Shown here: in pieces, positions 14,201 to 26,497 of the stretch | How the letters are laid out: the number at the start of each line of letters is the position of its first letter | Position numbering within the stretch: the stretch's first letter is position 1 | The notes under the pieces: model-generated | Databases searched by the model: none | What the model was told of the DNA's origin: nothing | Seen by the model: only the letters and a program-made list of their open reading frames with translations | Translations under genes and position numbers: made by a program | Assembly: GCA_004026145.2 (NCBI GenBank) | Contig: CP034993.1 | Location: 1,229,580-1,293,579, forward strand | From: Takifugu bimaculatus | Taxonomy: Eukaryota; Chordata; Actinopteri; Tetraodontiformes; Tetraodontidae | Length of the DNA: 64,000 bases | Direction: 5' to 3'

Positions 14201-17200
14201 TTTGTGGCTCGAGAGTGGAAAGCGCCGCGAAGCACGAGGAGCCAGCTGTGGCATTTTGGCACGACCTCAGAGTCAATCTATGTGCAAATGACTGCAGGTC
14301 ATGAGGAAAGGATGCCCATTCTCTATCCTCCCATTCTGTTGCTTTATCTCCCTCCAACCCCACCATTTCTGTCCTCACTCGTCTTTCTTTGGCAGACTCC
14401 AGGGATATTAGGCAATAGACTTGTTTACTCCACCTTTCGTCACATTAGCTACTGAATTATTCATCTATCTTTAAGTAAAGGGGCAGAAGGAAGGGGAGGC
14501 TAAGTCAAACAGAAGGGGGGTAAAGAGAGAATGAGTGAATGGACAGGATTTATACCGCCTGCTCTGCTAAATTGATTATAGAAATTTGATCAGCATCTCA
14601 TATCCTGTGGCTGCTGGAGGAGAGCACGCAGTGAGCCTGCCTTGCTGGGATTAGTGGACCACCAGTGGACGATTACGCCTCAGCGGGTCCGTGCCGGTGA
14701 GGGCGAAGGCGTCTATCAACGTAGCAAAAACTGTCAGAGCGGACTTCCTGTTTTCGTGTGAGTTCATCCCGCAGTCAGCTCGGACTGCAGCACATTCAGG
14801 ACGCTGGCTGCTGGACACCTTACTAAAAGAGGAATCCAAGCACGCCAGCAGTGTCACGCTCTTCACACACCACGCAGATGTCATGTGAGGGTCAAAGTTT
14901 GAAAACAGGCAGGTGCAAAGACGATGGCTGATTTTAAAGCAGCAGCTAGATGGGAATTGTCCGATCATCTTGGGGTTAAGCAGCTTTCGGATTAGGACAC
15001 AAGAGAATAGGAAAGCAAACTGAACCCGATGGCCATTTAATTGTGTGTCAAAGAAACCACACTCTGGTCTCTTCAAATGTAAAGTCCTGGCTCCCAATTT
15101 TAAGCTCACACTGTTCAGCAGTGTTATGACGGCCTGGCTGTTGTTCTTCATAAATGCATTTTAATCACAGCAGTGCAGACATGGGCCTTTGTTGAGAGAA
15201 TATTGCAAACTCTCTATTAAATATGCCTCATGAAAACATCCAAGCCAATGGGATCTCTAACTGATGGGTTAAAGTGCCTGGAATATTAACGCAGTAGCTC
15301 GATAGAACCACTGCCAATCTCCCAAAGCACCAAGACTGGTTGTTCCTGTATCAGTGAGCGCTTTCACCCACACTTGAATGCATGCGTGTGCATGCATAAA
15401 TACCAACAAACATGCACACGCATTCCCTCTCTGTTGTGCTGCTCTGTGTTTCAATCTCATATACTCGAACAGCCACAGGCTATAGGGTCAGAGGCTCGCT
15501 GACTGATCTTGTTTTCCAGCTCGGAGGACTTGACTTGAATACATTTGTGTTATTCATGGTGAGGGGGAGTGTGCAGTTTGTATGTGCTGCATGTGTAGGC
15601 CTGGGATAAAACAGCAAAATCAGGATGGAAAGTGTTGCTCACACGTGCAGACTATCTACGGTTGTAAATAAATGGTCGGTGCAGGCGGGGGGTGCACAGG
15701 CAATGTAGATTTCTGGGAATTCACCATCATTCTCCATGCCTACAGATTTTAAACTTGATTTCGTTAACGAACGTAGACCTTTAGGTTATTCAGGTTAGCC
15801 AAGATTCCCGTCAGCGGCCCATCTGGGTGTGAATTATAAAAGTTCATCAGAAGGTCACATGGAAAACCCAAACATCACATTTTAAGCACGTAGACCTTTG
15901 GTTCCCAGGCACAGCCATCCCTGTTAGAAACACCTCCACAGTTTTGGATGCAAATGACCTGATAAAACATGTAAAATACAAGCTGTGAAGCAAAGAGCCA
16001 TAGAGCAAATTGGCGGGACTCAGCAGGCACATGTAGGAATTAAATGCTGGGACAGAGTGACACAGCAACACTGCAGGGGCTGAGGCAGGGGTCAGAACCA
16101 CAGATTTTTTGCTCTCCATATCTGCATCGGCTCAGCTGGTGTTTGAAGCTGACTCAGCAAACTCTAAACACATCAAAGCTGTGGAGCAGGATGATTTAAG
16201 GATAAGAACAGAAGAGGGGAGGTAAATAAGGGGAGGGATGACTGTAAAAAAGATGTGTCAATGAAAGGAATGTGAAACTGACACAATAAAGGGATGAATG
16301 AACATTACAAGACTGCCATATAATGCTCAATAGAACATTTTTCTTGCTGTTTTAGTTTTACCTTCCTAAAAAACCTCATTTCATATTCAGCAAGATGTAT
16401 TTTTGGTCAATCTTAGATTCCTATTAAACACTCTGTCTGCGAGCTGCTGTATTAGTGACGGCAGATCTGCTGTACATTCTAATAATCTGGAATGAAAAAC
16501 AAGGTGGCAGATCTTTAGAGCAGGAGTAATGGCTCATTTCTGCTGCAGAAATTATGATGTGATGAATGTAAACTGTTAGCTGCACTGTAGCAGGAACATT
16601 TATTTACAGCGGTAATGTTTGAAGAACAATAAATTATTCAAACTTTGAAATTCCGATAGGGGAAATTCACATGTATTTTTAGTAGAATGGTAATCGGTCA
16701 GGTTGGTTAAAGCCTAAAGGCAAATAATAAAGTAGCTATATACTCGTAGCTATGCTTACACATGTTAAAGTCTTTAGTCAGACCAGTTAACTCTTAATAA
16801 GCTCTGTGAGCGCTGTGAATCCAAAAGTCAGGACAAGCTCGGCCTCTATATGCATTTTGAGCTTTATTTTTATACGAGACCTGGCACCTGAGACAAAAAC
16901 AGCACAGCAGTAAAGAGTATCAACCTTTGCATGGGCTTTGACGTGCACTAATGCAAACTAGCACTGAAAACAAAGCCTCCTCTGCAGTGAAGTACAAAGA
17001 AGCAGACTTCCTTTTGCTCCTGAATCTCAGCGGTGACCCCCCCACTTCTGCGTTTTTCATTGGCTTTCAGTTCATCAGGTGGGGGAGGGGTTGTCTGCTC
17101 ACTCTTGGCACCTTAAAAATTTAATGAGACTTTTACTTCACAATTCATCCCCCTCTGTATAGCGATAGAGATCCTGCCCACCGATAAGCTGTCAGACCTA

Positions 17201-20200
17201 ACCGGACACACCTGGGGGATAAATATATCGAGGCAGTGGATCCTTAGCCAACAAGCACCCGGTCCAAGTATATAAAGGAGAATCAGTGGGGTGCAGTCAG
17301 TGTGTGTAGTAGAGTGGGACAGAGATGTTAACGTACACAGAGAGCATCCCTGAGAGTACAACCAGACGAGTCCATTCACAATAACCCACGTATCAATTAT
17401 TGAGACGGGCACGCTCCACTCTTGTACAATTTGGAAAAAAGATGGGCTGCAGTGTTATAACTTAATATCCTGAGATCATAAAACCCAGCTTTCACTGGCA
17501 ATTAAAAAAGCACAGTGGGAAGATGCAGCTTTCGTGCCCAAAGACGGTGTTGTGTGAGGTTTTTTTGTGCAAGTTAGTGTGCACCTGGAAGTAAAAAATG
17601 CTCTCCATTTTTTTAATGGACTTTATTCAAACCATAATGCCATAAACATCCAAAGTAGATTTACCGAGCTTCTAGCTAATCTACTTTGGATGTTTATTAT
17701 ATTAAAGTGAAAGCGGATTTTTACTCACGCTGCACCCTGCAGTTTACTTTGGGCAGGCATTCAACTTTAAGTGAAAGTAAAGTCATCATCAGATTTTTAA
17801 GATTACGTAATGGGACAAATACACACGTAAGAAACAAGCACAGAAGATGCTTGTTCAAGTTTCACATAGGACTATAGACAGTGGCAGGTTAGCATGTCGC
17901 TAGTTATAAATGAGCAGAGCTTATTTGATCGACAGAAATGCTGCCTTTCCTGTCTGAAACATAAAGGTAAGGATGCCAAAAACCGTAGGCTACCATTTTT
18001 TTGCGTTTCTGTTAGTTAGACTAAGGACTAAAGAACAGAATGAAGACCACAATGCTGAGCCATCTGTTTTACCCACAGTAGAGTCAGTCAGCCAGCTTGA
18101 CAGTCTGAGTTAGCTTGTCACCATTTAGCCACGGTCTGGCAGCTAGCCTGCCAGTCAGTCTGTCAGTCACTTCACTAACTAGACAACCAGCCATTAACTC
18201 AGGCAGCCAACTAACCAGCTGGCTGCTCAAATTCAATCCTTCAAGCCTGTGAAAAGAACAGTGGAGATACTTAAAGAATAGAAAAGCACATGATGAAATA
18301 TGTATTAGAGACCAAAATCCAGGGGATTTTCTATCAAACCCCCTTGTTTTCAGTAGATGTCCTAGTGAGCAGGGCAAGAAAGTTCACCCTCTCGAAAACA
18401 AACAAGGGGAAATTTGTTTAAAACATTAATAAATAAGGAGAATTAATAATTGAATAATTTGTGGGCAGTGAAACAAATATCCTGTCAGAAGAAGCAAGAA
18501 ATAACCTGCAGCCTTCAATGGAATTTCACCAGTAGCTGTACTTACCAACAATCTTGCATCAATTCCAGGCCTCTCCCTGTGACTCACACACAACCACATC
18601 ACAGTAATCTTTCACTCTCTTACTTGGATTGGTTGGCAAGTTTGAGGGGGCCGCTGAGGGGAGATGGGGGGCGGGCCATCCAAAAGGTCAAACGTAGAGC
18701 GTCTTAATGAGGAGTGTTGTGCAGACACACCTGCTGTGTCATTATTGAGCTACAGAAGGTGGCATTAGTGCTGATGAGGGGATGGACGGTAAGAGGCACA
18801 GGAGGAGGACAAGGCGAGAGAAATGGCTGGGAAAATGCCGCTTTTTTCCAGAAGAACACGCTCATAAGATTAATATTTAGTGCTCATCATGCAGGGGATA
18901 GCAGCTTTTGCAATCATCATGCATTACAGTTGCTTTAACCTTATCGGCGGGGTTACATGTGCTGGCTGTATCAGAAAGGCCAATCTGGGGGTAAATATAA
19001 AGTATTTATGATGTGCGCAGCATGACTGCAGTTTCCCGAGTGGCCTTTGTACAAACAGCATGTTAAAGAGAGGCTGGGGGACTGGAGCGTTTCTGCCTGC
19101 AAAGCCTCTCCCTCCTCACTTCCACCACTTTTACGTGCATCTTTAATGTGTTATTTATCTGTGTGGTGGATGTCTGTTTAAAAAATGTCTCAATTATTAT
19201 AATCACTGACCAGCCAGGCGAAAAGGACGTTGGGGGTAGAGATGCGCGAGACTCTCTGGTGTTAAAGGTTCGTGCTGTAAATGAGGGTTAAGTACACATT
19301 CATTTATTCTGTTCTCTCTGCCCCCTCAGGGTGCCTCCTCCAGCTTGGTGGTCAAGTTTGCAGACACAGACAAGGAGCGCACCATCAGACGTATGCAGCA
19401 GATGGTTGGACAGTTTGGCATCTTTAACCCAGCCATCGCCCTCCCCTTCAGCACCTACAGCTCGTACGCACATGCGGTGAGTTGGACGGCACTCGTCCAG
19501 GAAAAACTGACTGGACCGGACCCCGGCTTAGATGCTGTGTACGCTTGCTTTTCAGTGCATTCCTAAAGGCTGCTGTGTTGGTATTTAAAAGGTGACATTC
19601 TCATTAAAATATGAACACAGGAAAAGAAGATTGGGGAGATGAATGAGAGCTGCGGTCCTCCACAGAATAATTAGAATTTTTATTATTTGACTTAGCATTT
19701 CCTCTCACCTCTGCGCGCCCTTTCAGCTCATTAGTTTGTTTTTGGAGCTCGCAGTGTGACTCCTCGGGCTTATCTTTCCAAGGCCTGCTCCAGTTTTGAT
19801 CACAGTAGGCAGTGTTTTGTGACCAGTAAAATCTCAGATCAAAATGTCAGCCACAGCCACGTTTGTGAGCACCGAGATAACATCCAATAACATTCAAGAA
19901 GAGGCAGGTATTCAACCCCCAGGACTCGTCAAAGTGCAACTAAATGAAAGAAGGAGTTCATTCCTCAGTAGCTACAGTAGCAAGGTAACTGTTCAAAGCC
20001 TGGTGGGGCCAGCAGAGGTTAAAAATGCCCAGAGTGTGGCAGTTTCACTGGCAACAAAATGAACAAGCAATGGAATTTTAATGGCCTGAATAATTGATTA
20101 TTCAACTGGATTAATTAATCCCACTGTTAACATCAGACTAGCTGTCAGGAACATAACAGGTACACGTTTCTGTAGTTTACAGGCCTTTTGATGGATCAGA

Positions 20201-21164
20201 AAGCCCCTTCAATAAGCCGTCTCTAACCTGGGGACAAATCTATCCACACATGTCAATCAAATCCATCCTCTGACATGATCTATGGACGTGGACAGGTTTG
20301 ATTGGCACAGGTGCTGCGATGGCTGTCTAATCAGCTAACATGCTGCTAGCGACAGACGCCACAGACTCACTCATGATCTTATACAATTAAATTCTTTTTA
20401 CTGCTACTTCATTCTTCTATGTCACAACATGACTTGACTATTATGATGCCCTTTATTGTTGTGTTAGATTTTCAAATTAAAAGCACAACAACTTACTGTA
20501 TGACGACATACCTGAGATTCATCACGTCCCACTTCTGCCCTCAGAAGCGCAGCCCAAGACGTTCCCTACCTTATTTTCTTTGCTTAACAATATCATGCAT
20601 TAATATACATCTGATATTCAAATCTATCCGTAAGAACTTGTGGGCTCCGACGTTGTTTTTCTTTTTTCTTTCACTGCCTGGTAGACTTTCATAAGGAAAC
20701 TGTCATCTCCTTTTCTCCCTTTGCAGCACTTCTCCCTCTGCTCCCCTCTTAAACTCTGCTGCCTTGCTGTTACATCCAGGCGCTCACTATCCACAGCACG
20801 TAGGCACGCACACACACACACGCGCGCGTGCACGCACACACACACTCTTAGTTAGCTTGTACCCTTCAACCCGTCATCTGCCTACCCCTGCCCTCCTACC
20901 CCCGCTCCTCTGCACGCCCCCTCAGGGTATGGCACCAAACACACACAGCAGACCCCCAGCCCTTTGATGAGCTCAGACAGCCTATGCAGCCCCTCGCTCT
21001 GCGCCCCCTCTACTCTCTATCACACCGCTGCTCTACTCTCTCCCTCCCACTGTCCCTCCCTCTGGGCCCATGAAATGCTTCAGGGGCCACAGTTGACTCA
21101 GAATATTCCATGGGCAACTTATCTGCACACAAAGTTTCTTCTTTCCTGCTGAGGCAGGGCAGAT

Positions 21165-21205
<41 letters not shown>

Positions 21206-24200
21206 TATGTTACCTACTTGAAACAGGCCAAAAAGAATTTACGAGAAGTGCAGGAGGCATACAAACCGGGCCCTTGTCACAGCACACTGCATAAATAGAC
21301 ATGAACATGCACTATTTATTCATGGGGAAGGAGGGATTCAAACTGTACTTATTTGTATGGTAAAATTCTGATCTCTTGCTAAATCCCAGAATTAATTGTC
21401 CATGTTAGTCAGGTCTTGAGGGTTCATCCATTTCACTAATTTTCACATCACAGCTGTGGGACCCAGTGTAAAAGGTGCAAAGTGACCACGGCGGAGTAAT
21501 TGCGAGGTCATCTCTAGTGCTCTCTCCAGTCATATTCCCAGCTTCATTACCATTCATGAAATGCAGTCCTATCCCAGGAAATCTGGAGAAATGCAAATCT
21601 GGGCTGGTGGAGGCAGTGGCATTCTGCTGGGGGACCATTGTGCCCCCGCTCAGGTTGGCCATGACTCTTATTTACTGTGGCAGGGGCCTGTGAGGACTCA
21701 TGCAGAAGCACAATAAAATCCGCACCCTGGCATCCGCTACACAGCAAACACTCTCTCCTCCTGTGGCTCACTGTCTCCTCCCTGCTACACATACATGACA
21801 TCAAAAAGAGCAGGATGATGCCCAGATTTGGTTTGGACTAAAGTAACAAGGCCACCTGGGACGCTCAGAGGAACTCTCACTGTTGAGACCAAAGGAGATG
21901 GTGTCTGTATGCACAAGGATTAAGCAGCATGAATGCCACTGAAGGTTGAAATTTCCTTCCCAAAATCAAGGGAATATATTAAAACAAAGAATATTTCTAT
22001 TAAAAAAAACCTCAAAGGCAGAGCAACCTTGGAGATAAACTTACCTGGACTTCTGATAAAGTCGTGAATGCGCAGGAGGCGGTAACGGCTTATCAGCAAG
22101 GCACTTGTTTTCATATCTCACTCAAGATTTATGAAATACTCATTTAGACTCAGCTCAATAATGTGGAATAACGGGAGGTATTCGTTATCTTTAATGTTTG
22201 TGTCCAGCTTTTGCGTGCGCGCGATTCCATCGTAGCCGTTGCTGCGGGCTGCGTGTGCACGCTGCGCAGCCTTGATCCCGCCGTAGCTACCGGGAACGCA
22301 CTGAATTTAAGCAACGCGTGTTTCTTTATGGAGAGATAAACTGCACACATTCCCCCAAGACCAAAAACCTTCAACGACAGAAAGAGGACTTTATCTCCAA
22401 AGGCACACTACATGCTCGCCCACTCTCTGTGCACACTGGCCATGAGGAGGTGGCACGATATAGAATACCATGTTGGGTAAAGATGGTATATATAGTTATA
22501 AGCAAGAAGTACAGTAAATGTTCATTCAAAGAGCTACCTCTCCAGTACAGCACAGTAGATAGGATTATAGAGTTGAGCTGACAGCCAGTAAATTGGATTT
22601 TATTCAAACCAGGAGAAGGAGGGGGATCTGAACACAAATTGGAGGGCTACAACACTGACAACATATGCCAAAAATGAGAAATGTGTCATTTTCAGTAGAG
22701 ACACTGGTGTGCGCTGACAGCAGACAACCTATTTGCAAAAGATGATTTCATAAAACACAAGCCGAGGTGACGTGAGATCCCCAGTTTCATTCTAGCGATA
22801 GTGCAGGGCGATAATAGTTCTCCCATGAATTCCTGAATAAAAGCAATAAAACCGGCTTTTATTACCTTTTGTATCTCCTTCCAAGGCACAAATGTCATAC
22901 GTGTACACGATTAGATTTGACGCAAACACTTTTTCTTCCCCCGTCTGCTGCGTCCCTCTGTGAAGGCAGCCGTTTAGTCTCTCCTCAGGTGGAGGGTTAC
23001 GCGCCGTGTCAGAGGACCAGAATCGAGTTATAGATTTAAAGGCGCCTTCGGTACCGCGCTAATCTCGCCTCCCTAAAAGATGCATTAGACCACATGTGAG
23101 ATAGATGAAAGGGAGCAGAGAAAATGGCTTAACTGGAGCTAATAGTGAGGACGTGTGGGTGGATGAGAGCGAGGACGACGACTGTAAACTGGCATTAGGA
23201 AACATCTCCCCCTGTTGGAGGGACTCGCATTCAAACAGATGACTGCGTCCTCTGACTGTGTTGGAAACGGCCAGCACACAAACACGCAGGGCTTAACTGT
23301 GCCGCACAAAGTCACACACAAACACTAAAGACATAAAAATCTTTCTTTGGAAGCAAAAAGCCTGATAGCATGGAGGTAAGAAGTGGCACGCGGAGATTTA
23401 GAATTCGCTTTTGTTCTCCCACAGCGGCCTCAGGTAGATGCACGCGGCCCTATACTTGCATATGTGACTCGTTGGGCTTTAAGGGGTCACGTGTGGCAGT
23501 GCTGCGAGTGTGCAAGTCACAGAACAGTGCTACTGAGATAATTGCCATGTGATAAAGAGGTGATAGCCTGGTGGCACCAGGGGAGAGTAATGCCATCAGG
23601 TTGCAATAAAAAAAGCAGATGTCTGACACCAGATGAATGCCACTGGAGCCAGGACATCTTTCTTTGCTCCCTTTTCTTCTCTCCCTGTTCTTTTTTATCC
23701 TCTTTGTTTCTCGCCGGCCTCCTTTTTCTCCTCTCCTTTCTCTGCAAATGGCAACAGCAAAGGTTATGTTTGTGATAATGAAGATCTACTTCTGCTCATT
23801 CATCTCTGCTACTCCCTCGGTAGCGCAAATATAATAACAAAAAGAAAGCACGGTATAATTTAAAAGTTTAAAAAGGAAGGAGAAAATCTATACTACTGCC
23901 TTTCTTATCATTGCTACACTTAGCTCTGTTCTGTTCTTTATTTATTTAGCCAAAGGCCATTTGTATTAACCACTGCTATTCCACATAATTACATGCTTTG
24001 GTTTCAATTTGTTGGATTTTGATTTGAACTGTTGTTATCTATGACACCCTGCTGAGAGTTAAAACATGCATTGTGAGGAGCTGGAGTTGCGAGTATTCAC
24101 TTCTTCCTTATTATAACTCCGGTTTGTGTAAGACCGCTGGCCCCTGCGTGAATAGGCTGCATCTGATTAGAATCAGAGCCGTCCCGCCACTCTGAACACA

Positions 24201-26430
24201 GCCATTGGAACCTGATAAAAGACGGAGGCAGAATTTCGCAATGCCTTCCCAGTAAGACGCTTCATCATGGAGTCCAAACCTATTCGCACCCCAATCAACA
24301 AGTGCACTCACATCATTGCTAAAACAAGACACCCTCTGGACCTCTTTGTTTATATGTCATTGCTTTTGTTTAGTTTTTTGTCCTCTCCTGCCTTATGCAG
24401 CTATGCCCCCTTAAAAGCTCAATTCATCTTCTTTGGAAATGAATGTGCCGTCCCCATTTGTCACATTGAAATTATGCAAATGACAGACAGCATTAATAGA
24501 TAGCAGTGGCGAGGTATCCGGCTAATGGATGAGATGTCGGCACTGGGCATTTTACAGACACCCACTTTCAGGTTACCTGACAGGGGCATTGAGGGAAAAT
24601 AATTGGCTTTTCTATTGTTGGGTCCATGCAAATGCAAGGTGAGCAGCATTTTCAACCTCCACCGTCTCGCAGCATCATCATTAGCATTAGCGCCACTGGC
24701 AGAATAGTTTGATTTCGGTTTATACGAGTCATTCTTTGGCCGTGGCCATCATCGTTTCCCCAGAAATGCAGCAGCCACCACGTGTTAAACTGATACAGAT
24801 GCAGATCGTGCTGGTATTCCGTTACCACGCGGGTCGACGCGGCTGCATAGCTTGCATAAAATATTTGATTGCTTGGATAAGCCCACTGGCTCACAAGCTT
24901 CTGAGCCATTGTACAGTGATGGATTTTCTTCTGAATTAGGCATTCAGCATGTTGTTTGCACAGGGAGAATTTAAACTAGAATAAGTGCAGACACACTGAA
25001 ATACTCTATCGCTCTTCATGCATGTTTTGTGAGCATGTGCGTGTGTTTGGTGCAGGGCGGTAGTGCACGTGCGCGTATCTATGCATGTGAATAAATCTCT
25101 CTCAGGCTGCACTAAGGGAAAATAGTTCCAGCTTTCTCTTCTTAGCTGATGCTAAGTAGGAGAGTGAATGAAAGGCTATTGATTTTCTTTCTTTGTGGGA
25201 CCGTCCAATGGGTGGAAATTGGCTGTCACTGCAATTTTAAGACCAACATACAGTATTAGTAGCATAGTTGGGATCTGGTGCTGCTGGAGCTGCCTGCTTT
25301 AAAAAAGGCTCTTATAATGTAACGTCTTGCAGACTGATTCAGCTGATGCAATATATTTATATTTCTGAGAGTTTGTCTGTGTGAACCTGACCCAACAGGA
25401 AAAAAACAAAATCTCAGGTACAATTGTAGGTAAAGATGTGTTTTTGTTTTGTATTAACAATTTAGTTTGCTTGAATGATTTTATTTCTTCTCCAATAAAA
25501 GGATGCGGTCTTTTATCCCAATGGAGTTGCCATTTCCAGTCATGAGTCGAGATTTAGTGGCTTTTTCATGTTTACGGCCAAAGTGTGTGACTAAGGACCT
25601 CCGTTACACACCAAATTGCACCCAAAAAGACGACAATTTTGATTGAATTACCACTGAGCGCAAATTCCAGACACGCAAAACACCATTTTAATGGGTAAAT
25701 AACGTGCGCATCTGAGAGTGTCAGGCTGCCGCATTTTTAATGCGGCCCAAATTCATATTGTGAAGTTTGAGGGTAGTAAAAATGAACAAACTTGTGCAGA
25801 CTTTGGCCATCCTCAGAGCGCAGCGATAATGTGCACATGTCAATGCTTTGATTTGTTTGAGACCAACAGACAGCTATTAAATCGTTTCTGCAGCTGCTGA
25901 CAGGCTTCCTGCTGGGAGAATAGACAGATTCACTAAACATAGGTTGACAGGCTTCTTTTTTCTTCCCTTTCTTTTATTCCGCTCTACTTTCTCTCTACTT
26001 CCTATGCACCATCCATCCATCAACATCAACATGCATCCCTCCCTCTGTTCTACTCTTGCTTCTCGTTCTATCGCTCCCCTTCTACTGCCTTTGTCTGACT
26101 CTCTCCAAACTTACTATATTTTTCATTACCATCTGTCCTCCCCTCGCCTCTCTCGCGCGCACTCTGCCCGCACGCCACCCTCCGACTCCCCCCATTACCC
26201 CCTCCACCCATCTCCCCGTGTCCCTCTTCTTTAGCTCATGCAGCAGCAGGCAGCCATCATGGCAGCAAGTCACGGAGGTTACCTCACACCTAGTGTGGCT
26301 TTCCCTGCAACACAGATACACCAGATGGGGGCGCTCAACATCAACAGCCTCCCACCCACCCCTATGACCCCGGTGTCGGGTGAGTTTCATCAAACCCTGG
26401 GTGAGCACTCAGTTTTTTTTTCCTTGCCTC

Positions 26431-26497
<67 letters not shown>

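Larger units (their letters stand above)
13437..19329 (+). other. celf5: celf5 intron, RRM2 to linker
   Basis: A 5,893-base intron (GTGAGT to CCCCTCAG). It contains a perfect 20-bp-arm hairpin at 17642-17697 and a degenerate CAGT/CAGCC-rich stretch at about 18076-18225. No other gene is seen. The 166-codon minus-strand frame at 14651-15151 has no recognisable domain and is treated as chance. Confidence 0.9.
19477..26234 (+). other. celf5: celf5 intron within the linker region
   Basis: A 6,758-base intron (GTGAGT to TTCTTTAG). It carries AC/CG repeats at 20805-20846 and a CA repeat at 21165-21202. Its last 285 bases or so are an unusually long pyrimidine-rich tract before the next exon. No gene was recognised. 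Confidence 0.9.

Noticed and set aside
20223..20312. Inverted repeat TGTCAATCAAATCC / GGTTTGATTGGCACA
   Set aside because: Arms are imperfect and well separated; not clearly above chance for AT-rich intron sequence.
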